From NCBI RefSeq assembly GCF_937616625.2, contig NC_065577.1:8659001-8723000 (forward strand): 64,000 bases of DNA. Direction: 5' to 3'. The stretch comes from Mercurialis annua. Lineage: Eukaryota > Streptophyta > Magnoliopsida > Malpighiales > Euphorbiaceae. Under the pieces are notes generated by a model. The model saw nothing but the letters and a program-made list of their open reading frames with translations. It did not search any database and was not told the DNA's origin. A program made the translations under genes and the position numbers. Shown one piece after another: positions 19,021 through 30,297 of the stretch (position 1 is its first letter; each line of letters opens with the position of its first letter).

Positions 19021-21280
19021 CGGTTGTGATTTTAGTCTATGGTTTCTAGTAGTCGTGATAGACGGTCTTGATTTGCTTATAGTGTGTCGATGTGGAGCAT
19101 GATTTTCATTTTGTGCTTAAAACAGAATTTTGATCCCAAAGTTTTGACAAAAAGTGTAGCAAAATTATCTCAAATTTTGTAATTTAATACTATATAATCT
19201 GAATTTATATATTTTATGTAATTCAATCATTAGAAACTATAATATAAAAATTTATGAAAAAGTTAATTTATGGTCCAAAAATATATCCAAATCTTCTTCT
19301 GTTTTTGCAATTCAAACTAAAATTTAAATTTTCAATAATTTTGTCGATTTAAACTAGGCTTTTTTGGGACCAATAAATTTTTCATTTCTCATCTTCTGCT
19401 TCTTCGATAAATTTGGCTATTAACACCTTTCTACAGTTAAGGAAGAGTAAGAAAAGAAACAAAAGGAAAATATTTAAATCTATAAAAAATCAAAAATATT
19501 TCACTTTTTCTATTATTAGCCCTAAAATGTAAAAATTGTTAAAAAAAATTAGTATCCATAAAATAGCTATATTTTATTATCTTAAGAAAACAGCCATTGC
19601 TACAAAAGAAATTCAATACGTAGTTGATTAAAATCACCGTCCAATTTTAATGGATTTGGACGCATTACTCCTTTTATTTTAAAATGACAGACTGGAACTA
19701 CACCCTTTACAAGTTGACTTAGTTCACCAAAAATAATTGATTCGAATCCAATGTGATGCATACTCATATTACTTTAAAACTGTGTTGGTTTAAACTCAAT
19801 TTAATGATTTCATAAAATAAAATAAAATTCAACCTAAAATAATATGACTAGAAATTGAATTGAATTTAAAATAACACTAAATTTATAAAATATGGTATTA
19901 TATAATAAATTTTTTATATCTAAATCAGACAGGACTAAAATTTAATGATTTAAATAATTATAAAATATAAATATAGAATGATCTAATCTAAATTCTACTC
20001 ATCTCATTTATTATATATGATTCATAATACATTTGGTTTCAAATTAGAGATTATTTTCGAAATATATGTTTTTGATAAGATATTTACAACATTTTAATTC
20101 ATCTTTCTCTTATTTCTTACGCTACCTATTTTTCCAATTTATTTACAAAAGTATCCACCATATATAGAAATTTTATCTAATTTTAGGTTAAATTTTTACA
20201 TAGCCACTATTTTTTCTCTCTTTTCTCACTCTTCTCTCTAAATGTTTTCTCTTCTTTTCTTTTTTTATTCTTTTTTTTTCGTTTAATTTTCAGTTTGTCT
20301 CCTTCGGTTATTTTTTTGTTCGTCTTTTCCGTTCGCTTTTCCGTCCGTCTAACGAGCATTGAGTGGGAGCAATTGTAGGATGGGTGACATACTAAAAAGT
20401 TCTCAAAAATATCGAAAATGATATATTAAGATATTGAAAATGATATTAAATAATAATTAAAATGAGTAGCTGTTACGATTTAATTAAAATGGTTATTTTA
20501 AAATTAAAATTATTTCCATCGGTAATCCATCGATGTTGATTCGTTCGTCGCTAATCAATATATCGTCGTCGTTGATTTGTCGACGGATTATAAAAACCGT
20601 CGATAATCTCTCGCTAAACTCATTTAGCGACAAATCTTTCTGTCGCTAAATAGTGTTTGTTGAATTATAGTTTTTCTAATCCTAAACGTGATAGAGCGGG
20701 ATTGGTGATTTAAAATAGCTAGATTCTCAATTATATTGCATGACCGTCCATAATCCATGATCGTAAGAACAATATAATATAATATTAACTCTTGAATCTC
20801 TAATCCATAAATTTACATATTAAATTAGTTAATCATTTAGTTATTTGATATTTTAGTTATTACTTTAGTTAATTAGACACAAACATATTTTTATTGCTAA
20901 ACAATTGTCAAATAAATTAAATTGGTGATTGAACGTTAATTTCATGTCATTTGTATAACGTATTTAGTATCTTGTTGCGTAAAATAGAGAGGTTTACAAT
21001 CACTTATACCTTTTTGTAATTTTTAATCAAAAATGTAAATACTTAGTATTTTTGGAGTATATTTGAATAAATAGAGTTTAAATAAAGTGAAAGCCAAGCC
21101 TAATTGATTGTATTAACTCCATGAAGAAGAAGAATGGAAATCAAGTCTAGGTGCAAGTAAAGTAGCCGCTAAATCTGTCTCTGAATGTTTGGATCGAAAA
21201 ATTAAAAATTCGGATATAAGTCTGTATTCAAATCATATTTGGAGTTACAAATATCCAAAGCATGTGATGAAATTACAAAG
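19021..21280. other. Intergenic DNA downstream of the wax synthase
   Basis: AT-rich, with no gene. A patch at about 20515-20665 is unlike its surroundings, with repeated GTCG/CGAC motifs (GTCGACGGATTATAAAAACC, TTAGCGACAAATC, TGTCGCTAAATAG). It resembles the subterminal repeats of a CACTA- or hAT-type transposon end, but no complete element could be delimited. The T- and C-rich stretch at about 20210-20350 is low complexity. Confidence 0.45.
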
Positions 21281-22765
21281 AGGTGTTCGTTATAGTGTTC
21301 ATATCTCACTTTACTTGTTTGTGATTGCAGTCGAGAGTTTGAAATGCATTCTCGAAAATATTGGTAACATGGGATTTACTTCGGATTATTCTTTTGATCC
21401 TAGCTCTTAGCCTTTTTCCTTGCTATAGTTTATGGATGATACTTTGGTTTACCTTCCTTATAAGGCATTTACAAAACTTAACCTGGATTATGCGCTGCTT
21501 TGAACTTATTTCAGGTTTAAAGATTAATTTTCATAAAAACTCTATAATAAGATTAATGTCAATTGTGATGAACTGGCTGCAGCTTCTTAGATGGTTGGTT
21601 GTAAGATTGGTTCTTTTGCATGATGTATCTCGACCTCCCTTGAGCAAGATAAAGTTTGAATTATGACAACGTGGATCATGTAGTGGAGAGATTTATGTCC
21701 AAACTAGCCTTATGGAAAGGTTCACTTCTGTCTCCGGTAGGCAGGTTAGTTCTTCTGAAATCTGTTCTCTTTAGTGTTTCTGTTTATTTTATATCTGTCT
21801 TCATTATGCCTGTCTCAATTCAAAAGAAGTTGGAATCTTACATGAAATGATTTGTTTGTGAAGGGGATGTGTCCTCTAGGGCATTACGTAAAAATTTCAT
21901 GGAAGACGGTTTGTAAGGACTTTTACATCGGTGGTTTGGGTATTGTTAATCTATAAAATCAGAACCTTTGTTTGTTATTTAAGTGGATTTGGAAGTTGAT
22001 ATTCACTAATAATACCTCTAATTGGCCTTGGGTTATATCCAATTGTTCTTGTATTTCTAATTGGGATTCTCTCTATTGGGTGATGTTTAATTGTTTTTTT
22101 GTTTGTTTGGAAAGGCATAATAAATTTTGATATAATAACAAGTATATTTGGAGTGTGTTTATCTCAAATGTGCATTATAAGGTGGGGGATAGTTCTTTAA
22201 TTGATTTGTGGAATGATAATTAGATGCGTTATGGGACTGTTATTACTATGTTTTTGAGTCTTTATAATCGTTCGGATAAAAAACATATTACTCTTAAGCA
22301 AATTTTTTGTGATGGTTGGCGTTGGAGGCGTAGATTAAGAGGTGTTAAAATGTTTGTGTTTAATGCTCTTTTGTTGAAGTTTAGTGAGCTGATTTTTGTG
22401 CCCGAAAATATGGATGTTTTGGTGTGGAACTCAAAGTCAGCAGTGTACTCCTCTTCCTCTTTCAACCATCTACTAAGAGAAGCTACAGGTGTGGCATCGA
22501 CGTTGGACTCTGCAGCAGTTCGGTTGTCGTTGGTGGATGGTTGTTCTCGGCGGCAGCAGGTTAGCGGCTAAGCAGCATTATCTCAACATGTTACCTCTGC
22601 CACAACTGTAGGTATGTTCTCTAAGCTTTGGAATTCATTTGCTCTCCCAAGAATTAAGTTTTTTATATGGACGACTTTCTATGGTACAGTTCCTACTTTT
22701 GAGTTCTTAGCTTGTCGCTTATCTGAATTTCTTACAGATATAACTGCTTCATATTTTTACTAAAA
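21281..22765 (+). pseudogene. Dead LINE: end of RT through zinc-binding tail
   Basis: Reads, with several stops and shifts, as the second half of an L1-type LINE ORF2. It starts near LYLFVIAVESLKCIL and passes through a degraded catalytic box (FMDDTLVY near 21430, where plant LINEs have FADD). It continues with the thumb (LALWKGSLLSPVGRLVLLKS near 21690-21790) and ends at WNSFALPRIKFFIWTTF in the zinc-binding domain near 22630-22690. Endonuclease and most of the palm are absent. Non-functional. Confidence 0.75.
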
Positions 22766-23400
22766 GTCCTACTTGATTCTAAAAAAAAAAATCCTACGAG
22801 ACGATCCTTATAAGTTGAACATAAATTTGTGTTTTTTTTATTAAAAACGTAATAATAGATAATAAATATCTTATTAATATTAAAATATATTTTTTAAATC
22901 CATTTAAATTAATATGATCTTATATCAATCACAATATGATGTTTATTTAAAAAAATAAAGAATTTGAGAATATTTAAATTTTAAGAATATTTTATATCTC
23001 TCTTTGACATTATTATTTTTATTTTTCTATGTACTTTGTTAAACTAGCATTACAATAAAAAATTATGATGTAATTAAAAATGATAAATATTGGAAAAATA
23101 AATTCTAAATGAATTGAAATTAAATTAAAAATAAAACATGAATCATTTAATTTAATTTATCATAAAAATATAGATTTTATCAATTTGAATAAATATACAG
23201 TCAAAGTTAAACTAAAAAAAATAGAATTCAACTAAATTTTGAGTTATTGAGATTTGAGACAAGGATTTCTAAAAACGAAAAAAAAAAACGTTAGGTTTAG
23301 AGTTTTCTTAGAAACATAAAGGAAATAAAAGGTAATTAAATTAAAATATATAAGAAAACAAATTAACTTTATTTTTTTTTTAAAAAAAAACTCAAGAAAG
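22766..23400. other. AT-rich intergenic DNA
   Basis: No coding or structured element seen. Toward its right end the sequence grades into the block shared by the upstream regions of the first and third S1-like genes. Confidence 0.4.
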
Positions 23401-23984
23401 CCAATGATTCATACTGGAATATATTTGTTGGCAGATATATAACCTGTGGCCAATTTAACAGAATGCAAGCACTGAGAAAAAAATCTATTGAATTGAAGTT
23501 TGTAAAATCAAAATTAAAAGAACAATTAATAACTCCTGTCTATTTATACTACAAAACTAGTAACCGTTAATTTAACAAATATAACTCATACACAGTGTGT
23601 GTGATGATGATAATATGGACATAAACAAAGTGCAGGCAAACAGCATGTACACAATTTGTATTTTATTTAGTTGAATCCATTTAGCCAGACCAGATTTGAC
23701 AACCATACTAAAAAAATAAAAATGTAGACATTATTTAATTTACTGCAGTTTCTAATTTTTGCCATTTTGATTTAACATACACAATTAATTCCTTGCCAAA
23801 TAGTATAAATATTTCCTAATATTTTGTTACCATAATTAAAAACAAATAGTAAAAGTATAATACTAATTGAAGAAACATAATTATTAAGATACCTATTCTG
23901 TTCATATGCTAATTTTTTCCGTTCATCTGACCAATCTATAAACCTAAATATTTCAAACACAAGAAAAATCTAAACTAATCAAAC
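23400..23984 (+). promoter_or_regulatory. Upstream region of the first S1-like gene
   Basis: Closely resembles 35435-36250, upstream of the third S1-like gene: both contain ACAATTAATAACTCCTGTC-like text, an ACACA(G/T)TGTGTG tract and TGCAGTTTCTAATTT. A TATA box (TATAAA, 23937-23942) lies 43 bp before the ATG. The shared block shows that gene and promoter were duplicated together. Confidence 0.65.
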
Positions 23985-24371
23985 ATGAGTTCTTTCATTA
24001 GCAGAAAACAGTACTACTGTCTCTTGCTTCTCTGTCTTCTAAAATTAGCCATTGCATATCACTACAAAGTGCATGTTTATATTGCGAACGACGTCGGGAA
24101 AGATGTAGATCTTACGGTGCACTGTAAGTCGAAAGATGACGACCTAGGTGTACACCTTCTGCATGATCAAGAAACGTATCAATTTTCATTTCATCGAAAT
24201 GTTTGGGGAACTACATTATTCTATTGCAAATTTACATGGAGTGACCAACTTAAGTGGTTTGATATTTTCGTAGAAGATAAATATTTCTGCCAAGATTGTT
24301 ATTGGAAGATCAAAGCTGATGGTCCTTGCTTGCAAGATATTCCAATTACATGTTTCGAGTGGAACAAATAA
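23985..24371 (+). CDS. S-protein homologue (plant self-incompatibility S1 family), copy 1
   Basis: Intronless, 128 residues. Residues 1-24 (MSSFISRKQYYCLLLLCLLK then LAIA) form a secretion signal, so the mature protein is about 104 residues and extracellular. The S1/SPH core is clear: VYIANDVGKDVDLTVHCKSK (31-50), the DLGVHLL turn, the YQFSF...WGTTLFYCKF block (65-83) and KWFDIF (90-95). Cysteines are at 47, 81, 102, 105, 115 and 123. The founding member of the family is the poppy stigma S determinant; most plant homologues have unknown roles, often as secreted signals in floral or other tissues. Nothing here shows this gene acts in self-incompatibility. The ATG is set by the signal peptide and the upstream TATA. 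Confidence 0.9.
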   Translation: MSSFISRKQYYCLLLLCLLKLAIAYHYKVHVYIANDVGKDVDLTVHCKSKDDDLGVHLLHDQETYQFSFHRNVWGTTLFYCKFTWSDQLKWFDIFVEDKYFCQDCYWKIKADGPCLQDIPITCFEWNK

Positions 24372-24809
24372 ATTAAATCATAATGATTCTGTGATCTTTT
24401 CTATGAAATAATAGCCACAGATCAAGATATCGTATGTGTTTGCTTCTCTCTATGGTTTTCTACAAATTGTTGTCAAAAATATAAATTATATTTAAGCCAG
24501 TTAATTATACTAGTTCAATTGTTATTTCAATATCAGAATAATTTGCTTTCACAATACAGATATGTTAACAATTGCAACACAAGTTTAGTTGCAGTTTTAA
24601 TAAATTTTTTTATGAATAAAATTATATCAAAGACACGAGAAGTGGCAAAAACCACTACTTTAAGCTATCACACAAAAAGTGGTACACTATAGGCGGCACA
24701 CTAAAGACTTAGGCAAAAAGCATCAGACAAAGAGATCAACTGTTCAAATACAAAATACTGGATGGATTCATAAAAAAATCCAAATCCGAATAGCAAAAAC
24801 TATATTACA
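24372..24809. other. 3' flank of S1-like copy 1
   Basis: Includes text shared downstream of the second S1-like gene (TGTGTTTGCTTCTCTCTATG near 24435 and 29757) and in part the third, so the duplicated unit extends past the stop codon. No other gene seen. Confidence 0.5.
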
Positions 24810-25054
24810 ATTTTTAAATATAAAAACTATTTTAGAAAAGCAATTAAAAATAATCGCCTTCTTGTTTGAAAAATCATTCCGTAAAACTTTGTCCTTCTTA
24901 CATTTTCATATTTCCCACACAAGCATATACCACAAGATCTCCCATAGTTTCCGATTGCGACTTCTAGGAACCATGCTTTGCCATTGAATCATAAAATCTG
25001 CAAATGAATTAGGAGCAATCCAAACTAAATCCTATCTATGAACTATACCACACC

Positions 25055-25330
25055 CACTACAAGAAATTCTGTATTTAGCAACAAATACTTTTGCATCTAA
25101 TTTCCTTTTGCTGCCAAAAAGATATTTTGCAGTATTAATTTTGAAAGTTGATGCCATTAGTTAAGTTATAGCAGCATTTTACAGAAAATTTTGTTACCAA
25201 ATATTTAAGGCAACGTTTTATTAGCAGCAATATGCCACAATTTATTTTCGTTGCTATATGTTAATAGTAACAATTTTAGCACTATCAGCAGCAAAAATGT
25301 TTGCTGCTAATTCTAGTATTTCTTGTAGTG
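25055..25330. mobile_element. CACTA-type MITE
   Basis: A 276-bp non-coding element with CACTACAAGAAATTCTGTAT at the left end and AGTATTTCTTGTAGTG at the right, flanked by a 3-bp duplication ACC (25052-25054, 25331-25333). Both traits are diagnostic of CACTA (En/Spm) derivatives. Internal repeated GCAGCAAA/TTTGCTGC motifs are likely subterminal repeats. It lies within the dead LINE. Confidence 0.9.
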
Positions 25331-25437
25331 ACCAAATACTCCTAGTGAAAACACAATGCATAGACAAATGTTCATGTGTTTTCACCACATCACATAAGGA
25401 ACAGAATGTGTTATCCGGAGGTACTATAGAACATTTT

Positions 25438-27710
25438 TGTAATACCCCAAAACATTTTAAGATAATTACGTCGTGCCACGTGTTGTGATTTCCGATAAAT
25501 TAAATTAAGGAGAATTTAATTTAATTATATCGGAAATTCAGAATAAAATTTAATGAGTCAATTAGCGGAATTTAAGGAGTTAATTTTGAAAATTTGGATG
25601 TGGAGGTATTTTGGGGCTAAATTGTAGACTTTGAGAAGTTTAGGGGCTAAAGTGCAAATTAGCCAATTAAACCCCGAAAATAGAAATTTGAGGATTTTGG
25701 GTGGAAAAATATATTTTAAGTTAGTATTATTGATTCGGAGATAAATAATACGTATTTGAATTAATAGAAAGATTAATTGAATAAGTTTTGGACTAAATTG
25801 AAACTTTTGAAAAGTTTCAAGGACCAAAGCGTATTTTAGCCAGGATATATATAAGATTGAGATGAATGAAAGAAGGGATCAGAGCCTTCTTCTCCTTCTT
25901 CGTTTCATTTCTTACAAACGGCGATACCGTATCGTTCCGTCGCTCGATTCCGTTTCTCGTCCGTTTCCGACGTTCTATAACTCCAAACGATCGTATTTCG
26001 ACGGATAGTCACGGTAAGCTTGACGTTTTATCGTTTAAACGACTATATTTTGAGTTATATCGATTCAAAGTTTTAGGCCACGAAACGATTTTATCGTTTT
26101 ATCGAGTATAGGATTGAGATATAGCGTTTTGAGCTTAGAATACGCGTTTTGGTTGAGTTTGGAGCGTTTTTACGTTTATAGCAGGTCGGAAACCCCGGAA
26201 ATCGATTCTGGGGGATCGTGCACGACAGTACACGATCGTGTACTTGTGGTACACGAACGTGTACTTGTGGTACACGAACGTGTACCATCAATGGTACACG
26301 AACGTGTACTTGTGGTACACGAACATGTACTTGTGGTACACGAACGTGTACCATCAATGGTACACGAACGTGTACTAAGGTACACGAACGTGTACCAACA
26401 TATGGTACACGAACGTGTACCTCCCTGCACGAGCGTGCACCCTCCGATTCTCGCACCCTGAATCTTCGTACCTCGATTGAATTAAAGGAATTCACGTATT
26501 GAATCGGAAATCGAATAGTAGTTAACCTAATGAGGTTATAAATAGATTGAATTAGAAGTAATTTACGATCCGTAAACGAGTTTGATATCGTTTAATGGGA
26601 TATGCGTGAGAAGCACGACGATTAATGAAAGTAAAATGTGTCAAGTCTTGAGTCTAGAGTCAATCTTAGAATAGGATTCTAATACAAGTCAAATATTTTA
26701 AAATTGTTTTAGATCCGGCGAGGCAAGAAGCAGCTGGACCAGTAGTTCGGGAAGCTTGACGTTCTAAAGCCCCGACGTATTTTTGGATAAGCGTTTTCTG
26801 TGAGTTTATACGATTTGCTTTTAAAGTATTTATTTAAGCAATTATTTTATATTGCTTTATATTTGAATTGCATGTTTTATATGCGAAACTTTTATATGAA
26901 TTGCGCATATGCTTGATTTGAAACCAGTATTGATCCGATGGAACGTGCTACCTATTGGGCGACAATAGGACTGTGTGATCACCAGTTTCGATATAACTCA
27001 GCTGGGAGCTGATGACGAATTATGAAATTTACGATTGGGTTATGATTTCGATACGAGAGTGAACTCGGCTACGGTGTAGCCTGGAAGTCCCCGTATCTAG
27101 TGGCTGGGCCACCAGCGAGTTGGACTCGCAATTGATATTTATGATTGGGTTGATCGATTGATTATTAGTATGTTTGAGGATTAAGGTTTCATTCGGATCC
27201 TGTACTTGGCTGCATATGATTGATTACGACGTTATGTTTTATTTGAATACTTATTAGTAAATGTATGAACTTACTCAGTATATTCCCATATACTGACCCC
27301 TCACAGATTTCCTTTCAGGATAAAGACGCTTTGAAGCAACGGACTTCTATCCTACTCCCAGAAGTCTGTATTTTTTAGTATGTAAAGAAACAGTACTTTA
27401 CTCTTAGAGCTGCAGTAGATAAGTGTTTTGTAAGTCAGCTTGTATGTGCAGTTTTCTGTAAATATAACTTTAACGTTTTAAAGTTTTAAAGTTTTAAACG
27501 TTTTACGCTTGCTGCGTTATACATATTGTGACTGACAGAGGATATGTGTGCCTGGCATGTGTGCTTCTGCATGACACGTGTTTATTTCTGTCATGCATGA
27601 CGTTTATGTTTCGCGAAAAATTATTTTACGTTTTTAGGCTTGCTACGGGTTTCGGAGCAACCACTCCCATTCCCTAGCGCCGGTCTCGGCTCTAAGATTG
27701 GGTCGTGGCA
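25438..27710 (+). mobile_element. Solo LTR (copy B) of the main gypsy family
   Basis: 2273 bp, TGTAATACC...GTCGTGGCA, with a perfect 5-bp target duplication ATTTT (25433-25437, 27711-27715). Its first ~150 bp and last ~1.1 kb are very close to the 5' LTR at 57325-59481, which identifies the parent family. The TATA box is at about 25846-25854. The palindrome array at 26216-26450 would lie about 350 nt into the transcript. No internal region remains. It inserted into a dead LINE. Confidence 0.93.
26216..26450. repeat. Palindrome array in LTR copy B (GTACACGAACGTGTAC units)
   Basis: About nine copies of the 16-bp dyad GTACACG-AA-CGTGTAC. The first three are at 26228 (centre AT), 26249 and 26270. 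They are separated by either TTGTG or CATCAATG, giving periods of about 21 or 24 bp. One unit near 26315 has a single arm change (CATGTAC). A diverged dyad, TGCACGAGCGTGCA, closes the array near 26426. Open frames across it on both strands are by-products of the repeat. Confidence 0.95.
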
Positions 27711-27835
27711 ATTTTCCTAAGAAATTCATAATGGGAACTCTATTATGTAAAGCCTCCCAAATGAAAAATTTCGTATGGGGAGGAGACTGCGATTTTCATA
27801 CCTGAGTAAAAGTAGAACAATTCTCCATTCCTCTA

Positions 27836-28463
27836 GCAAAAACATCAACATCAACCATTCATTATAAAATGAATGGTTCAAATTAAAAAATTTAAATTAT
27901 ATTGAGTTTTATTTTTGAGAAATATGTAGTAAAAATTTTAATTAAACAAAAGTTGGTTTATAAACGTAATTGTTATCTATTTTGTAAAAGTTATAAACCT
28001 AGAATTCGGTTGGTTGATTAGGTTAGTCATAATGTGGAGCATGGTGTTATGCAGAAGAAAAATTAAAACAAGAACTTAATAAGATATTCTCACTTAGATA
28101 TTCTCGCTTTGTACTAGCTGATAAACCAACTTCTGTTTAAATAAAATTTCTACTATATATTTTTCGAAAATAAAACTTAATTTTGATTCAAACTCTTTTA
28201 ATTTGAACCATTCATTTTAAAACAAAGGATGCAGGCAGATTGATTGAATAAGATAAGTCATGTTCAATTAATTTAAGAGAAAAAAAAACAAATACTAATC
28301 AGTCGTGAAATGCAGAAAAGACAAACGGTCCTTGATTTTTAGAATAGGCCTCAGTTTAAATTATTGCATTATCTTAAATAGTAGTTTCATAAAACCGCCT
28401 TAAACATTATAAAGTGACTAATTTTATTAATTTGTTTGCAACAAATAAGAACCATAATATTTT
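27836..28463. other. AT-rich intergenic DNA
   Basis: No gene seen. A phrase about AAATTTTAATT...GTTGGTTTATAAACG near 27930-27965 appears in reverse near 28115-28190, suggesting another old foldback (about 27875-28220) that I could not bound. Confidence 0.4.
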
Positions 28464-28866
28464 TATGGGTTAATGTCATAAAAATTCACCAACTTTAATA
28501 ATCACGTTCTTTAAAACTTCTCATAAAAATACACCAACTTTTTTTTTCCAAATTCATACACAGTGCTGACGTGTCACTCATTTGTTGGTTAAAATATAAA
28601 TCAGCAAATTGCACCTTTTATTTTTTTTTCCATGTAAAACAAAATTGGTCACAAAAAAAAAATTCAAAATGATTTTTTGTTGATCATGTGTATCTGTAAA
28701 ATATAAGGTATTATTTATACAAAAATTAAAATTTGATTACTTCATTTGCATAATTTGACCGGAAATTACTTATATATATTTTTCAGAATAACAAATATGA
28801 AAATTTAGTAACTATTTTATTATATCTAAAAGTTCGGTCACCATTTTACCCAGAATCAATTACCCA
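28464..28866. mobile_element. Composite of two Mutator-like MITE halves
   Basis: The left part (from GGGTTAATGTCATAAAAATT) resembles the left arm type of the 41223 element. The right part (about 28670-28866) resembles the right half of the 12665-13028 element, including TTGTTGATCATGTGTAT, ATTTGATTACTTC and AGTTCGGTCACCATTTTACC. The 9 bp outside the two ends do not match, so the halves did not insert as one unit. Confidence 0.6.
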
Positions 28867-28879
28867 TAAAGATATACAT

Positions 28880-29303
28880 TCTTTATTTACTGCAGTTTCT
28901 AATTTGGATTTCAAATTTATTGTTTTCCCTTTCTTTGATTTAACATACACAGCTAATTCCTTGTCGAATTGCATAAATATTTCCTACTAATATTTTTTTT
29001 ACTCATGAACATGTCTCTACCATGAGAATTACGTCTATATACCTTAATTTGTACTAACTGCATGTCTCTACAATTATATTATGTCTATGTACCTTAATTA
29101 TTTACTAATAGTAACATATAGGAGTTATGCTGCGAGTTCTCAATATGGAATTAAAATTTTATTAGTTACCAAAAGAACATAATACTAATTAAAACACTAA
29201 TTATTAATTACTTTTTCTAGCCATTTGCTTAATTTTGCCGTTCATCGTACGATTCTATAAATATATAATAATAAAACACGAGAAAAATGCAAACTAATGA
29301 AAC
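28880..29303 (+). promoter_or_regulatory. Upstream region of the second S1-like gene
   Basis: Shares TGCAGTTTCTAATTTGGATT and CCTTGTCGAATTGCATAAATA-like text with the other two copies. A TATA box (TATAAAT, 29256-29262) lies about 42 bp before the ATG. The part at 29083-29200 (GTACCTTAATTATTTACTAA, GGAGTTATGCTGCGAGTTC) also matches a gene-less relic at 54810-54980. Confidence 0.6.
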
Positions 29304-29693
29304 ATGAGTTCTTTCATTAGCACCAAACAGTACTACTACTGTCTCTTGCTTCTTTGTCTACTACAATTAGCCATTGCATCTCGCGACACAACCATTGTTT
29401 ATATTACAAGCAACGTCGGAAAAGGTGTAGATCTTATAGTGCACTGCAAGTCGAAAAACGATGACCTAGGCAAACACCTTCTGCACGATCAAGAAACGTT
29501 TAAATTTTCATTTGTTCCGAATATTTGGGGATCTACATTATTCTATTGCGGATTTACATGGAGTGACCAATTTAAGTGGTTCGATATTTACGTAGAAAGC
29601 CGAGATGCCTGCCAAGATTGTTATTGGAAGATTGAACCTAATGGTCCTTGCTTGCAGCAGGATCCAGTCGCATGTTTCCCGTGGAACAAGTAA
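29304..29693 (+). CDS. S-protein homologue (S1 family), copy 2
   Basis: Intronless, 129 residues, with a signal peptide nearly identical to copies 1 and 3 (MSSFISTKQYYYCLLLLCLL then QLAIA, residues 1-25). The mature core is VYITSNVGKGVDLIVHCKSK, the KHLL turn, FKFSFVPNIWGSTLFYCGF and KWFDIYVE. Cysteines 48, 82, 103, 106, 116 and 124 line up with the other copies. It is the most diverged of the three in the mature part, for example SRDTT at the mature N-terminus and DPVACFPWNK at the end. It is a secreted protein of unknown specific role. Nothing is broken. Confidence 0.9.
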   Translation: MSSFISTKQYYYCLLLLCLLQLAIASRDTTIVYITSNVGKGVDLIVHCKSKNDDLGKHLLHDQETFKFSFVPNIWGSTLFYCGFTWSDQFKWFDIYVESRDACQDCYWKIEPNGPCLQQDPVACFPWNK

Positions 29694-30283
29694 ACTGAAC
29701 CTTAATGTTTATGTTATCCTTTCTATGAAATAATTGCCACACATCAAGAAATTTTATGTGTTTGCTTCTCTCTATGGTTTTATAGTATGATGGTTTTATC
29801 CTAAAAAAAAAAATTGTTGCCAAAAATATCGTTATTTCATTGAGTTTCTTATGCCATATTCACTTAGCACCAGTTTCAATAGTATATATAAGGTAACGAA
29901 AATATTAAGACGGCTAGAGGTTGGAAACATATCCATTTTACTATGTTCAAGCTAATATTTTTAAAACCGGAACGGGAACCGGCTTCGTCGGATGTTTATA
30001 GTTCAACCGGATTGGATCAAATTTTTTAATTTTAATAAATTTAATTTAAAAATATATAATATTATAAATAAAAAATATGATAAAATATTTAAATTAGTAT
30101 TTTTTTTAATTTTGTTTATAAAATATAATGATCCTTTTTTTGAAAATTAATATATATAATTTATCAATATGTGAAATATAATTATAATTAGTTAGAAAAT
30201 AATAATACGTTAAATAAAATCATTTATTAAATAATAGTATTATGTCAATTTTATAAAAGAGAGAAGTTGTATATAGCAGGGAC
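29694..30283. other. 3' flank of S1-like copy 2, AT-rich
   Basis: The first ~80 bp match the 3' flanks of the other S1-like copies. The remainder is AT-rich with no recognised element. Confidence 0.4.
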
Positions 30284-30297
30284 AAAAAATATTAATT

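Larger units (their letters stand above)
24810..27835 (-). pseudogene. Dead LINE fragment split by two later insertions
   Basis: Read on the minus strand, 27835-27711 encodes the start of a LINE zinc-binding domain (FTQV.KSQSPP.TKFFIWEAL). This continues across the LTR at 25437-25331 with a degraded Cys/His part and then at 25054-24810 with the C-terminal tail (FADFMIQWQSM, LWEILWYMLVWEI). The solo LTR at 25438-27710 and the CACTA-type MITE at 25055-25330 interrupt it. Endonuclease and RT are not present. Stops are scattered through the frame. Confidence 0.65.

Noticed and set aside
20515..20665. Complete DNA transposon with GTCGCTAAA repeats
   Set aside because: Subterminal-like repeats are present, but no paired end or target duplication could be found, so only the patch is noted.
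23985..24371. Functional self-incompatibility determinant
   Set aside because: S1 family membership is clear, but most family members are not S-locus genes and nothing here (partner, polymorphism, pistil expression) supports that role.
26216..26450. CRISPR-like array of short repeats with spacers
   Set aside because: The repeats are only 16 bp, themselves palindromic, and the spacers are just two recurring short phrases. It lies within a plant LTR with no cas genes.
26091..26502. Overlapping open frames on both strands over the array (up to 134 codons)
   Set aside because: They translate the repeat (THV/TRSCT-type text) on both strands and are explained by repeat period and lack of stop-like words in the palindrome. 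No domain or start context.
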